A DNA stretch of 64,000 nucleotides, taken from NCBI RefSeq assembly GCF_023278365.1, contig NZ_CP075338.1:3534001-3598000 (forward strand), read 5' to 3'. The stretch is from Epilithonimonas zeae (GTDB taxonomy: Bacteria > Bacteroidota > Bacteroidia > Flavobacteriales > Weeksellaceae). The notes below the pieces were generated by a model. It worked only from the letters and a program-made list of their open reading frames with translations. It was not told the origin of the DNA and did not search any database. The stretch's first letter is position 1; the number at the start of each line of letters is the position of its first letter. The position numbers and the translations under genes are program-made. Below are positions 34,563 to 43,108 of this stretch, in pieces.

Positions 34563-35906
34563 ATGAAAATTGAAAAACGTTGGGTGATTTCATTTGTGAT
34601 AATTAGTCTCATTTCAATTGCGGCATTATTCTGGCCGGAACAAACTTCTTTGCCAAAACCCGGGACTTTTCTAAAAGAGGATAATATTGTAGGTTCTGAT
34701 GTAGCCTGGATCCTTGCTTCTTCCGGATTAGTTTTGCTAATGACACCAGGTCTTTCTTTCTTTTATGGCGGAATGGTTGGGAAAAAGAATGTTATTTCAA
34801 CAATGTTACAAAGTTTTATTGCACTTGGTGTTATAAGTATTCTTTGGGTTGTTGTAGGATTTAGTTTGTCGTTTGGCGATTCAATCGGAATTACCATTAA
34901 TGGAGAACATTATGGTTTGATTGGAAATCCGACATCCTATTTGTTTTTTAACAACGTTGGTGTTTTTCCTCACAGCCAGATGGCTTCAACAATTCCATTT
35001 ATTTTGTTCGCAATGTTTCAAATGAAATTTGCGGTGATTACACCAGCTTTGATAACAGGATCATTTGCAGAAAGAGTTAGGTTTATTTCTTACTTACTAT
35101 TTATGGTTTTGTTTAGCCTGATTATCTATACACCGCTTTGTCATATGGTTTGGCATCCGGAAGGTTTATTGAACAAGTATTTCGGTGTTAAGGATTTTGC
35201 AGGAGGAACAGTCGTTCATATGAGCGCAGGATTTGCAGCTTTGGCTGGTGCAATGATGATAGGAAAACGTAAAAATCCACATCACGAACCGTCTAATATT
35301 CCATTTGTGATTCTCGGAACGGGAATGCTTTGGTTTGGCTGGTTTGGTTTTAACGCGGGTTCGGCTTTGTCGGCTAATGCAACAGCAGCAATGGCTTTTG
35401 GAACAACTACGGTAGCTTCGGCAACCGCAATGCTAACCTGGATTTTCTTTGATAGAGTTAATGGTCGCAAAGTTTCCGCTTTAGGTGCTTGTATTGGTGC
35501 TGTTGTTGGTTTAGTTGCGATTACACCTGCAGCAGGATTTGTGACCATTCCGCACGCTATTTTCATCGGATTTATTTCAGCTATTGTTTCTAATCTGATG
35601 TGCAATTGGAAAAGATTGAAAAAAGTAGACGATACTTTGGATGTTTTCGCTTGTCACGGCGTTGGCGGAATTATGGGAATGATTTTGACGGCAATATTGG
35701 CTCAGGGCGAAAATGCAAGCTTGCTTCACGGCGGATTTGAAGTGTTTGCTCATCATATGATGGCGCTGGTTTTGGTTTCTGCATTTACATTTTTAGGATC
35801 TCTGATTTTATATAAATTCACAGATTTAATAATTCCGCTCAGAGTTGCAGAAGATTCCGAAAATATAGGTTTGGATTTGTCTCAGCACGATGAGACTTGC
35901 ATATAA
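34563..35906 (+). CDS. amt: Ammonium transporter
   Basis: The 447-aa product has about eleven membrane helices. It shows 'MTPGLSFFYGGMVGKKN' near residue 60, 'DFAGGTVVHMSAGFAALAGAMMIGKR' in the middle, and the conserved His of 'CHGVGGIMG' near 360. These are the signature elements of Amt channels, including the twin-His pore. It conducts ammonium across the inner membrane for nitrogen assimilation. Unlike many loci, no PII (glnK) gene is adjacent. It ends 65 bases before the convergent methyltransferase, with a terminator between. Confidence 0.93.
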   Translation: MKIEKRWVISFVIISLISIAALFWPEQTSLPKPGTFLKEDNIVGSDVAWILASSGLVLLMTPGLSFFYGGMVGKKNVISTMLQSFIALGVISILWVVVGFSLSFGDSIGITINGEHYGLIGNPTSYLFFNNVGVFPHSQMASTIPFILFAMFQMKFAVITPALITGSFAERVRFISYLLFMVLFSLIIYTPLCHMVWHPEGLLNKYFGVKDFAGGTVVHMSAGFAALAGAMMIGKRKNPHHEPSNIPFVILGTGMLWFGWFGFNAGSALSANATAAMAFGTTTVASATAMLTWIFFDRVNGRKVSALGACIGAVVGLVAITPAAGFVTIPHAIFIGFISAIVSNLMCNWKRLKKVDDTLDVFACHGVGGIMGMILTAILAQGENASLLHGGFEVFAHHMMALVLVSAFTFLGSLILYKFTDLIIPLRVAEDSENIGLDLSQHDETCI

Positions 35907-35935
35907 TAAGGTTTTTGATTTTGTTTAAGAAGGAT

Positions 35936-35968
35936 GCCTCATTTGTTTTTTAACAGTGAGGCTCTTTT
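35936..35968. terminator. Terminator after amt
   Basis: gcctca (35936-35941) and tgaggc (35957-35962) pair across a 15-base T-rich loop, followed by TCTTTTA. It lies between convergent genes and may serve both. Confidence 0.55.
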
Positions 35969-35971
35969 ATT

Positions 35972-36745
35972 TTATCTCTTAGAACAAACCAAAATATGTT
36001 CGTTTTCACTTAAACCAAAAAAATCATCTTTTTGGAAAGTCTGAACATCAACAAAAAATCCACTTTTCTCCAAACGTTCTTTCAAGCCATTGATCGAATA
36101 GATACGAACGTGATCATCTTGTCCGAAATGTTTTAATCGATCTTCTTTGGTTTTGATGGAAAAATCCTCATAAGTTTCTCCATCTTTAAAAGGTGTTTGG
36201 ATGAGGCAGGTTCCATCAGCTTTTAAAACTCGGAACAGTTCATTCATTGCTTGTTGGTCAGAATCGATATGCTCTAAAATATGGTAGCAAATAATCAAAT
36301 CAAAACTTTCAGATTCCGCAGCAATATTAGTGATATCAAAACGATAATCAGCTAAAAATTCATTCTCAAAATCCGTGGAAAAATAAGTGATGTTTTTATT
36401 TTTTTTGAGATTCCTGTAAATCGCTCTGGAAGGTGAAAAATCTAAAATTTTAATTTCAGGTTTTAAGTATTTTTCATTCAGAAGTTTCCAAAGCCGTCTC
36501 GTTCTTGGCAAGCTGCCACAGACAGGACAAACCAAATTTCCATTTTCTACCAAAACAAAATCTTTCAAGTGCTTTTTGCAAATGTTACATTCGTGATTTT
36601 CACCTTTATAGAGCGGATAAATCAGCGAACGCAACAGAACCTCATTTTCAAAAAGAAATTTTTGAGGCATAATATTTTTGACGACTTTTTTTAAAGTTTT
36701 GTACATCCGGAATAAAAAATGAACCGCAAGATAATAAACATCCAT
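35972..36745 (-). CDS. SAM-dependent methyltransferase with N-terminal zinc-ribbon
   Basis: The 257-aa product has a treble-clef-like Cys set ('CNICKKHL' and 'CPVCGSLPR', about residues 52-80) ahead of a class I methyltransferase fold. Motif I is replaced by 'ILDFSPSRA', and the later 'FDLIICYHILEHIDSDQQAMNELFRVLK'-type block is the typical Methyltransf_11 region. Alternative starts at 36706 or 36670 would remove a weakly hydrophobic leader and are possible. The target is unknown; similar proteins occur in polysaccharide and glycan loci. It is divergent from the HMG-CoA synthase gene by 55 bases. Confidence 0.75.
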   Translation of the reverse strand: MDVYYLAVHFLFRMYKTLKKVVKNIMPQKFLFENEVLLRSLIYPLYKGENHECNICKKHLKDFVLVENGNLVCPVCGSLPRTRRLWKLLNEKYLKPEIKILDFSPSRAIYRNLKKNKNITYFSTDFENEFLADYRFDITNIAAESESFDLIICYHILEHIDSDQQAMNELFRVLKADGTCLIQTPFKDGETYEDFSIKTKEDRLKHFGQDDHVRIYSINGLKERLEKSGFFVDVQTFQKDDFFGLSENEHILVCSKR

Positions 36746-36800
36746 TATATTTAGGCGCTTTCCCTAAGATTTTCTAAATTCGTGTCTTAAAATTTTTAAA

Positions 36801-38132
36801 ATGACGAAATTCGGAGTTGATGCGGCCAGTTTTTATGTGCCTTCTTTATATTTAGAAATCAAAGAACTTGCAGAGAAAAGAGGAATAGAACCAGCAAAAT
36901 TGGAAAAAGGTTTGGGCTTACATAAAATGGCTTTACCTGATGTTCACGAGGATGCAGCTACTTTTGCGGCGGAAGCTTTACTAAAATTGATTCAAGATTA
37001 TAATATCAATCCGAAAGAAATATCAAGAGTTTATCTCGGAACTGAAAGCGCTTTGGACGCTGCAAAACCAACTGCAACTTACGCCGTTCAAATGGTGGAA
37101 GAATTGCTGAGTGGTGAATTTGGGGAAAGAAGTTTCAAAAACTGTGATGTTGTGGATATGACTTTCGCTTGCGTTGGAGCAGTTGATGCACTTCATAATT
37201 CGCTGGATTTTGTAAGAGCTAATCCTTTGAAAAAAGCTATTGTCATCGCCAGTGATTATGCTAAATATGAGTTAGCTTCTTCCGGAGAATATACGCAGGG
37301 TGGAGGAGCCGTGGCACTTTTGGTTTCTGCCAATCCAAGATTGATTGAGATTGATAATAATTGGGGCGTTGCAACAGAGAGCGTTTTCGATTTTTTCAAG
37401 CCGAGACGTCATCATTCTAAATCAGAATTCAATTCTGCACCAGAAAATTATCCGGACAAAATCGAAGTTTTTACAGACGAACCTGTTTTTGATGGTCAAT
37501 ATTCCAATCAATGTTATCAGGACAGAATCCGTGAAGCTTATCAGCATTATAAAGAACAGACTTTCACCGTTAGACCTTATGAGGATTGGCGATATTTGAT
37601 TTTCCATTTGCCTTATGCGTTTCACGGGAAAAGAGTCTTCACCGAGATTTATAGTTTAGAAAATCATCTTAATTTTTCTGATGCCGAGAAACAAAAAGCA
37701 ATTGCGAAATCCGAAGATTATATCAATTTCATCAATGAAAAAATTGAGAAATCTCAGAGAGCTTCTTCCGAAATCGGAAATATGTACACGGCTTCTATCT
37801 TTATGGCATTGCTGTCTGCACTACAAACTTCGTTTAACGAAAATGAAGATTTAACGGAAAAAGAAATTGGTTTCTTAGCTTACGGAAGTGGTTCCAAATC
37901 AAAAGTGTTTGTAGGAAAAATCTCTCCTGAATGGAAATCTGTTGTAGAAAAATGGAACATTTTCGAAAGCTTGAAAAACAGATTAGCAATTGATTTTGAT
38001 ACTTACGAGAAATTGCATCGCAAACAACTAGATTCTTCTGTGAATCCGGATTATAAAGGATTCGGATTGACAAGAGTTGAAAAAGAAAGTCCTGTTCTGA
38101 AGGGCGCAAGATATTATTCTTATCAAAAATAA
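36801..38132 (+). CDS. mvaS: Hydroxymethylglutaryl-CoA synthase
   Basis: The 443-aa product has the bacterial HMG-CoA synthase thiolase fold. The catalytic triad is readable: Glu82 in 'GTESALDAAKP', nucleophile Cys124 in 'TFACVGAVDAL', and His269 in 'IFHLPYAFHGK'. 'GGGAVALLV' is the conserved glycine loop. It condenses acetyl-CoA with acetoacetyl-CoA in the mevalonate route to isoprenoids, which several Flavobacteriia use. No other mevalonate gene is adjacent. A very strong terminator follows. Confidence 0.92.
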   Translation: MTKFGVDAASFYVPSLYLEIKELAEKRGIEPAKLEKGLGLHKMALPDVHEDAATFAAEALLKLIQDYNINPKEISRVYLGTESALDAAKPTATYAVQMVEELLSGEFGERSFKNCDVVDMTFACVGAVDALHNSLDFVRANPLKKAIVIASDYAKYELASSGEYTQGGGAVALLVSANPRLIEIDNNWGVATESVFDFFKPRRHHSKSEFNSAPENYPDKIEVFTDEPVFDGQYSNQCYQDRIREAYQHYKEQTFTVRPYEDWRYLIFHLPYAFHGKRVFTEIYSLENHLNFSDAEKQKAIAKSEDYINFINEKIEKSQRASSEIGNMYTASIFMALLSALQTSFNENEDLTEKEIGFLAYGSGSKSKVFVGKISPEWKSVVEKWNIFESLKNRLAIDFDTYEKLHRKQLDSSVNPDYKGFGLTRVEKESPVLKGARYYSYQK

Positions 38133-38160
38133 GATTCTTACAATTAATTTGAATAAAAGC

Positions 38161-38197
38161 GAAGACGAGCAAATGATGTATTTGCTCGTCTTCTTTT
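38161..38197. terminator. Strong terminator after mvaS
   Basis: gaagacgagcaaat (38161-38174) and atttgctcgtcttc (38180-38193) form a perfect 14-bp stem with a 5-base loop and TTTT. It is also suitably placed for the convergent AraC gene. Confidence 0.9.
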
Positions 38198-38226
38198 GAA
38201 AATCTATAACTAACTACTAACTTAAT

Positions 38227-39144
38227 TCAAAATAATTTTTTGGACTGAAAGATTTTTGGTGTTACGCCCTCCATTTGCTTGAAAACCCGGATGAAATAAT
38301 TCGTATCCGAAAAACCAGTACTGAAAGCCGCTTCACTCACAGAATTATTACGAATCAATAATTCTTTCGCTTTTTTAATCCGCTCCTGAATAATAAATTC
38401 ATTAGGAGAAAGCCCCAATTCTTCTTTGAACATCTTGAAGAAATTCGATTTGCTGACATAAGCCATTTTTGCAATCGCATCAATGGATAATTTTTGATGT
38501 AGATTTTTCTTGATATAATCCGCAACAAAACCAATTCTTGACTTATTTTTCAAAGTGTTTTTCTCAACCAGATTTCTCGCCTGAGTTTGCATCAGTCTTA
38601 TCAAAAGTTCTTTCAAAGCAAAATCTGCAATTACATCTTTATAAGAATTATCGTCCATTGCAATTCTCATAATATTGTTAGTTGCAGAAGCCAGAGCTTT
38701 GCTGTTAAGCAGATAAAATTCTTCCAAAGAAATATTCCATTGCGAATAATCATCCACCTTTGTCGCATTGAAATTAAGATGGTCTAATGACTGCTGCACA
38801 AATTCAGGATTTAATGTCAACGAAATACACTGCGAAGCATCTTTATCAGCATCAGGAAAATCAATCACCATTGTTTCTCCAGGCGCAACCAAAACGCTTT
38901 CTCCAGGCAGATATTCAAAATAATTGCTCTTGTCTTGGAGCTTCATCCATTTCTTTCCTCTCAACATTCCTGTGAATGCCAGATGTTCAAAATGCAATTT
39001 CACGTCATATGCACTCTGATGCGTCTCATAAATACTGAATTCACAATTATTTAAACTGAACTTGGTTTGATTTTCCACCAATGTGTTCAGTTTATGTTCC
39101 TGCGTCAGATTAGGTTTGTTAAGTTGGAAATGATTTGGATTCAT
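38227..39144 (-). CDS. AraC family transcriptional regulator (divergent to ALDH)
   Basis: The 305-aa product has a sensory N-terminal cupin-like region. The C-terminal AraC double helix-turn-helix spans about 200-300: 'KLSIDAIAKMAYVSKSNFFKMFKEELGLSPNEFI' is helix set 1 and 'SEAAFSTGFSDTNYFIRVFKQMEGVTPKIF'-like sequence is set 2. The N-terminus resembles AraC_N (DUF6597-like) proteins found next to aldehyde/alcohol dehydrogenase genes. It is divergent from the aldehyde dehydrogenase by 210 bases, so it is the likely regulator of 39355-42882. Confidence 0.88.
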   Translation of the reverse strand: MNPNHFQLNKPNLTQEHKLNTLVENQTKFSLNNCEFSIYETHQSAYDVKLHFEHLAFTGMLRGKKWMKLQDKSNYFEYLPGESVLVAPGETMVIDFPDADKDASQCISLTLNPEFVQQSLDHLNFNATKVDDYSQWNISLEEFYLLNSKALASATNNIMRIAMDDNSYKDVIADFALKELLIRLMQTQARNLVEKNTLKNKSRIGFVADYIKKNLHQKLSIDAIAKMAYVSKSNFFKMFKEELGLSPNEFIIQERIKKAKELLIRNNSVSEAAFSTGFSDTNYFIRVFKQMEGVTPKIFQSKKLF

Positions 39145-39174
39145 TACTCAAGATTTTTATAACATCTTGTTTCT

Positions 39175-39204
39175 CAAATATAATAAATTTAAAATTAAAG
39201 CCAA
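39175..39204 (-). promoter_or_regulatory. Bacteroidetes-type promoter for the AraC gene
   Basis: Read on the minus strand, TTTG/TTG at 39202-39204 is followed by a 19-base spacer and tatatttg at 39175-39182. The fit to TTG-N19-TAnnTTTG is exact, and the start codon lies 30 bases further on. Confidence 0.55.
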
Positions 39205-39354
39205 ACATAATTTTTTCTTAATGAAATGATAAAGAATCTTAAAAGTAGGATTTTACTATTTTTTTGGACAATTGTGCTATTCTGTTGTTAATAATGGAAT
39301 TAACTTAGTCTTAATCAAATGTTAACTGATTATTAATTACAAAACAATATTATT

Positions 39355-40881
39355 ATGAGCACAACAGTAGAAAAACAAAACCCGACAACATTAGCCTGGC
39401 CAGAATTCAAAGCTAAATATGATAATTACGTCGGTGGAAAATTTGTACCATCAGCTGGCGGACAATATTTCGATGTAGTTTCTCCGATTAACGGAAAAGT
39501 TTTCACCCAAGCTGCACACTCCAACAAAGAAGATTTGGAAAATGCTGTAAATGCGGCAGCAGAAGCTTTCAAAACTTGGAAGGACACTTCTCCGACAGAA
39601 CGCAGTATTATTTTAAACAAAATCGCAGACAGAATCGAGGAAAATCTCGAATATATCGCAACAGTCGAAACAATCGATAACGGAAAAGCAGTAAGAGAAA
39701 CTTTGGCCGCAGATATTCCTTTGGCGATTGACCATTTCAGATATTTTGCTTCGGTTATCAGAGCAGAAGAAGGTTCACATAACGAGTTGGATAAAGACAC
39801 CGTTTCATTAATCGTGCACGAACCACTTGGCGTCATTGCACAAATCATCCCTTGGAATTTCCCGATCTTAATGGCCGTTTGGAAACTCGCTCCAGCTTTG
39901 GCAGCAGGTAACTGCGTCGTTCTGAAACCGGCGGAAAGTACACCAATCTCGATTATGGTCTTGATGGAACTGATTGGAGATTTGCTTCCAGCAGGGGTTG
40001 TAAACATTGTTAATGGTTTCGGCGCAGAATTAGGAAGAGCTTTGGTAACCAATCCAAAAGTCAACAAAGCGGCTTTCACTGGTTCTACAGCAACTGGACG
40101 TCTGGTAATGCAATATGCAACAGAAAATATCATTCCTGTGACTTTGGAATTAGGAGGGAAGTCACCTAATATTTTCTTCAATTCCGTGATGGATGCAGAC
40201 GATGAGTTCCTGGATAAAGCAATTGAAGGCGCCGTTCTTTTTGCTTTAAACCAAGGTGAGATTTGTACTTGTCCGTCCAGATTATTGGTTCAGGAAGACA
40301 TTGCAGACGAATTCATCGCAAAAGTAATCGAAAGAACCGAGGCCATCAAAGTCGGAAATCCATTAGACAAAACGGTGATGATGGGTGCGCAGGCTTCTAA
40401 AATTCAAAAAGATAAAATCGAAGGTTATTTGAAACTCGGTAAAGAAGAAGGGGCAGTAGTGTTGACTGGCGGAGAAGCCAACCACATCGAAGGTCTGGAA
40501 GATGGTTACTACATCAAACCTACCATTTTCAAAGGTAATAACAGAATGAGAATTTTCCAGGAAGAGATTTTTGGTCCGGTGCTGGCGTTCACAACTTTCA
40601 AAGATGAAGCGGAAGCTTTAGAAATTGCTAATGATACGATTTATGGTCTTGGAGCCGGCGTTTGGACTAGAGATGCGCATCAGTTGTATCAGATTCCTCG
40701 TCACGTGCAGGCTGGTAGAGTTTGGGTCAATCAGTATCACGCTTACCCTGCCGGAGCACCTTTCGGAGGTTACAAGCAGTCCGGAGTTGGTAGGGAAAAT
40801 CACAAAATGATGCTCGACCACTACCGTCAAACCAAAAATATGTTGATATCCTACAACAAAAACAAATTAGGATTCTTCTAA
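39355..40881 (+). CDS. Aldehyde dehydrogenase (AldB/ExaC-like)
   Basis: The 508-aa product is a full-length NAD(P)-dependent ALDH. It has 'IIPWNFPILMAVWKLAPALA' (165-182), the cofactor loop 'FTGSTATGRL' (241-250), general base Glu265 in 'LELGGKSPN', and nucleophile Cys304 in 'NQGEICTCPSR'. The 'FALNQGEICTCPSR' context matches acetaldehyde-type AldB/ExaC enzymes. It oxidises aldehydes to acids in the cytoplasm. With the downstream Zn-alcohol dehydrogenase and DUF779 gene, and the divergent AraC regulator, it makes an alcohol/aldehyde oxidation or detoxification unit. Confidence 0.92.
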   Translation: MSTTVEKQNPTTLAWPEFKAKYDNYVGGKFVPSAGGQYFDVVSPINGKVFTQAAHSNKEDLENAVNAAAEAFKTWKDTSPTERSIILNKIADRIEENLEYIATVETIDNGKAVRETLAADIPLAIDHFRYFASVIRAEEGSHNELDKDTVSLIVHEPLGVIAQIIPWNFPILMAVWKLAPALAAGNCVVLKPAESTPISIMVLMELIGDLLPAGVVNIVNGFGAELGRALVTNPKVNKAAFTGSTATGRLVMQYATENIIPVTLELGGKSPNIFFNSVMDADDEFLDKAIEGAVLFALNQGEICTCPSRLLVQEDIADEFIAKVIERTEAIKVGNPLDKTVMMGAQASKIQKDKIEGYLKLGKEEGAVVLTGGEANHIEGLEDGYYIKPTIFKGNNRMRIFQEEIFGPVLAFTTFKDEAEALEIANDTIYGLGAGVWTRDAHQLYQIPRHVQAGRVWVNQYHAYPAGAPFGGYKQSGVGRENHKMMLDHYRQTKNMLISYNKNKLGFF

Positions 40882-40901
40882 TAAGATTAGAATATTATTT
40901 C

Positions 40902-40969
40902 TCTCGCAGATTTGACAGATTTAGCAAATGAATGTCTCAGAATCTGCGCAATTTGCTTAATCTGCGAGA
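40902..40969. repeat. Palindromic 'tctcgcagatt' element
   Basis: tctcgcagatt (40902-40912) and aatctgcgaga (40959-40969) are perfect 11-bp inverted repeats. The interior continues with gacagatttagcaaat against atttgctt. It is the same family as 16315-16370 and may act as a terminator for the ALDH gene. Confidence 0.65.
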
Positions 40970-40995
40970 AATTATAAAAATAGTTGTGTTTTTTA

Positions 40996-41130
40996 AGGGC
41001 GTGCCCGCTTGCCTTGGCTTTGTCCGGGGCGGCGGTCGGGCTTTTTAGGGCTCCTCCGCCGCAGGCGTATCCGGTGCTCCGCTGCGCTGCGCACTCTCGC
41101 CTGCGGCGAGACCCTTACAATCCCTCACAC
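40996..41130. repeat. GC-rich island with 11-bp inverted repeat
   Basis: A segment that is far richer in G+C than its surroundings runs from 'agggcgtgcccg' to 'caatccctcac'. Inside, cgccgcaggcg (41057-41067) and cgcctgcggcg (41098-41108) are perfect inverted repeats. It resembles dispersed GC-rich repeat units common in Chryseobacterium-type genomes (recalled, not searched). Confidence 0.6.
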
Positions 41131-41207
41131 AAATGACACATTGATAGAAATTTGGAACATCAAATAACAATAAAAACAACAATAATTAACCATTTAAAAA
41201 GCAAATT

Positions 41208-42242
41208 ATGATTCCAAAAACAATGAAAGCGGCCGTTGTACAAGGTTACGGACAGCCATTGAAAATTATGGAAGTTCCGGTAAGAGAACCCGGACGTTAT
41301 GAAGTATTAGTAAAAGTAATTACCTGTGGTGTTTGCCATACAGACTTACACGCTGTGGACGGCGACTGGCCTGCAAAACCAAAAATGCCATTGATTCCAG
41401 GACACGAAGGTGTCGGAATTGTAGTGGCTTGCGGTCCGGAAGCGATGGTGAAAGAGGGCGATGCAGTTGGGGTTCCTTGGTTGTATTCGGCTTGTGGATG
41501 CTGCGATTATTGTATCACGGGTTGGGAAACATTGTGTGAAGCTCAGCAAAACGGAGGTTATAGCGTAGATGGCGGATTTGCAGAATATGTGATTGCAGAT
41601 TCCAGATATGTAGGACATTTGAAAGATAATGTGAACTTTCTGGAAATTGCTCCGATTCTTTGCGCTGGTGTAACTGTTTATAAAGGTCTGAAAGAAACCG
41701 AAACAAAACCCGGTGAATGGGTTGCCATTTCCGGAATCGGTGGATTAGGACACGTTGCTGTACAATATGCAAAAGCAATGGGAATGCACGTTGCAGCGAT
41801 AGATGTTGCAGATGATAAATTGGAACTGGCTAAAAAACTTGGTGCAGATTTGGTTGTGAATGCAAAAGAAACTGATCCTGGAACTTATCTTCACAAAGAA
41901 GTTGGAGGAATGCACGGTGCGTTGATTACCGCTGTTTCTCCAATTGCTTTTAAGCAGGGGATAGATGTTCTTAGAAGAAAAGGGACTATTGCACTCAATG
42001 GACTTCCGCCAGGTTCTTTTGAACTTCCGATTTTCGAAACCGTTCTTAAGAGAATTACAGTGAGAGGTTCTATTGTTGGAACCAGAAAAGATCTTCAGGA
42101 AGCGCTTGATTTTGCAAACGAAGGTTTGGTAAAAGCTACCGTTACTTCTGCAAAACTGGAAGATATCAACGATGTTTTTGACAAGATGAAGGCAGGACAA
42201 ATCGACGGACGTATCGTTCTGGATATTGCTGGACAAAATTAA
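41208..42242 (+). CDS. adhP: Zinc-dependent alcohol dehydrogenase (AdhP type)
   Basis: The 344-aa product is a medium-chain dehydrogenase. Catalytic zinc ligands are Cys43 ('CGVCHTD') and His66 ('GHEGVG'). The structural zinc set is Cys96, Cys99, Cys102 and Cys110. The Rossmann motif is '[17 protein letters not shown]'. It oxidises primary alcohols such as ethanol with NAD, or the reverse. An in-frame ATG at 41223 ([10 protein letters not shown]) matches the usual E. coli-type start and is an alternative. The gene follows the ALDH after a repeat-filled 326-base gap. Confidence 0.92.
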   Translation: MIPKTMKAAVVQGYGQPLKIMEVPVREPGRYEVLVKVITCGVCHTDLHAVDGDWPAKPKMPLIPGHEGVGIVVACGPEAMVKEGDAVGVPWLYSACGCCDYCITGWETLCEAQQNGGYSVDGGFAEYVIADSRYVGHLKDNVNFLEIAPILCAGVTVYKGLKETETKPGEWVAISGIGGLGHVAVQYAKAMGMHVAAIDVADDKLELAKKLGADLVVNAKETDPGTYLHKEVGGMHGALITAVSPIAFKQGIDVLRRKGTIALNGLPPGSFELPIFETVLKRITVRGSIVGTRKDLQEALDFANEGLVKATVTSAKLEDINDVFDKMKAGQIDGRIVLDIAGQN

Positions 42243-42265
42243 TTTATTGTTATTTGTGTTTTTGA

Positions 42266-42293
42266 GCCCGGCAGATTTTGTTTGTCGGGTTTT
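42266..42293 (+). terminator. Possible terminator after adhP
   Basis: cccggca (42267-42273) pairs with tgtcggg (42283-42289) with one G-T, followed by TTTT. The downstream DUF779 gene would then need its own promoter or read-through. Confidence 0.5.
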
Positions 42294-42326
42294 GTTAACT
42301 TAATGACTTGATTATAAATTGGGAAT

Positions 42327-42467
42327 TAACACAAAGGCACAAAGCTTTCATTATAAATGGTTGTGTTTTAAGGCACAAAGTTTTTAACTTCGTTAACATT
42401 GAAAAATCTTTGATTTTTAGTGCCTTAAAACGAGTTTGAATAAATTAATCGTTGTTCCTTTGTGTTA
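42327..42467. repeat. Nested inverted-repeat element between adhP and the DUF779 gene
   Basis: The outer arms taacacaaagg (42327-42337) and cctttgtgtta (42457-42467) are perfect 11-mers. The inner arms ttttaaggcac (42366-42376) and gtgccttaaaa (42420-42430) are also perfect 11-mers. The 'cacaaag' word family recurs at 13887-14060 and 49935-50113. Confidence 0.65.
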
Positions 42468-42492
42468 AATTATCAATTAAAAAATAGAAAAT

Positions 42493-42882
42493 ATGGAAAC
42501 CAAAGATAAAATCTCAAGACTTTCCGTAACCGAAAAAGCTTTGGAAGTTATTTGGGAACTGGAAAAAAAACACGGTGAACTAATGTTCTATCAGGCCGGT
42601 GGCTGTTGCGAAGGAACCCAGCCACAATGTTTCGAGAAAGGTGGTTATTTTCCGAGAATGAATGACGCTATGATTGGAACCATCAATGGACACGAGTTTT
42701 GGATAGACCGCGACTTATTCGAATATTGGAAGTACTCTCATTTCACTCTGGATGTTCTGGAAGGTTGGGGACCTGGTGGTTTTTCTTTGGAAACTCCTTT
42801 GGGCAAAACATTTAAAGTTCAGTATAGATTGTTTACGCCGGAAGAATTGCAGAATCTGGAACCAGTGAAGCGGAGTGAATAG
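42493..42882 (+). CDS. DUF779 domain-containing protein
   Basis: The 129-aa product has 'FYQAGGCCEGTQPQCF' near residues 32-50 and 'WGPGGFSLETPLGKTF' near 92-108, the two conserved blocks of DUF779. The three clustered cysteines suggest metal or redox chemistry. DUF779 genes are known neighbours of aldehyde dehydrogenases across many bacteria, as here. No biochemical function is established. Confidence 0.85.
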   Translation: METKDKISRLSVTEKALEVIWELEKKHGELMFYQAGGCCEGTQPQCFEKGGYFPRMNDAMIGTINGHEFWIDRDLFEYWKYSHFTLDVLEGWGPGGFSLETPLGKTFKVQYRLFTPEELQNLEPVKRSE

Positions 42883-42904
42883 TTTGCTAAAGATTTAGGA
42901 AGAC

Positions 42905-43020
42905 ACAAAGTGGCGAAATGTTGGTAGAAATATATATTTGCTATCAAAAGGTGCGAAGCACCGACATCAAAAAAATCCAGCGAATTGCTAACTAGCCCCG
43001 ATGGGAACGGCATCCTTTTT
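42905..43020. repeat. Dispersed intergenic element remnant
   Basis: The stretch contains 'cgaaatgttggtagaaatat', 'ggtgcgaagcacc' (a short palindrome) and 'actagccccgatgggaacgg'. These are words I recall from dispersed repeats of Flavobacteriia. No gene was found in it. Related words ('tagctccagcggagcg', 'ggtgcgacctgtta') occur at 57265-57345. Confidence 0.4.
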
Positions 43021-43108
43021 TGTTTTCTGATTCTCATTTCTATCGGATTGACAAATGTTATGAAAACAAAAAAGATATAGTGGACAGCGGGATTTAGCTT
43101 CTAAAAAA

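Larger units (their letters stand above)
40882..41207. other. Gene-free stretch between ALDH and ADH
   Basis: These 326 bases hold a palindromic ctcgcagatt element (40902-40969) followed by a GC-rich island (40996-41130), then a 77-base AT-rich leader before the alcohol dehydrogenase. No coding sequence is evident. Confidence 0.65.

Noticed and set aside
34563-35906. amt-glnK pair
   Set aside because: A PII gene was sought next to amt. The next gene is a convergent methyltransferase, so no pair is present here.
39426-40181. Minus-strand 251-codon open frame
   Set aside because: It is antisense to the aldehyde dehydrogenase with its conserved Glu and Cys motifs.
41745-42236. Minus-strand 163-codon open frame
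   Set aside because: It is antisense to the alcohol dehydrogenase, with no recognisable domain.
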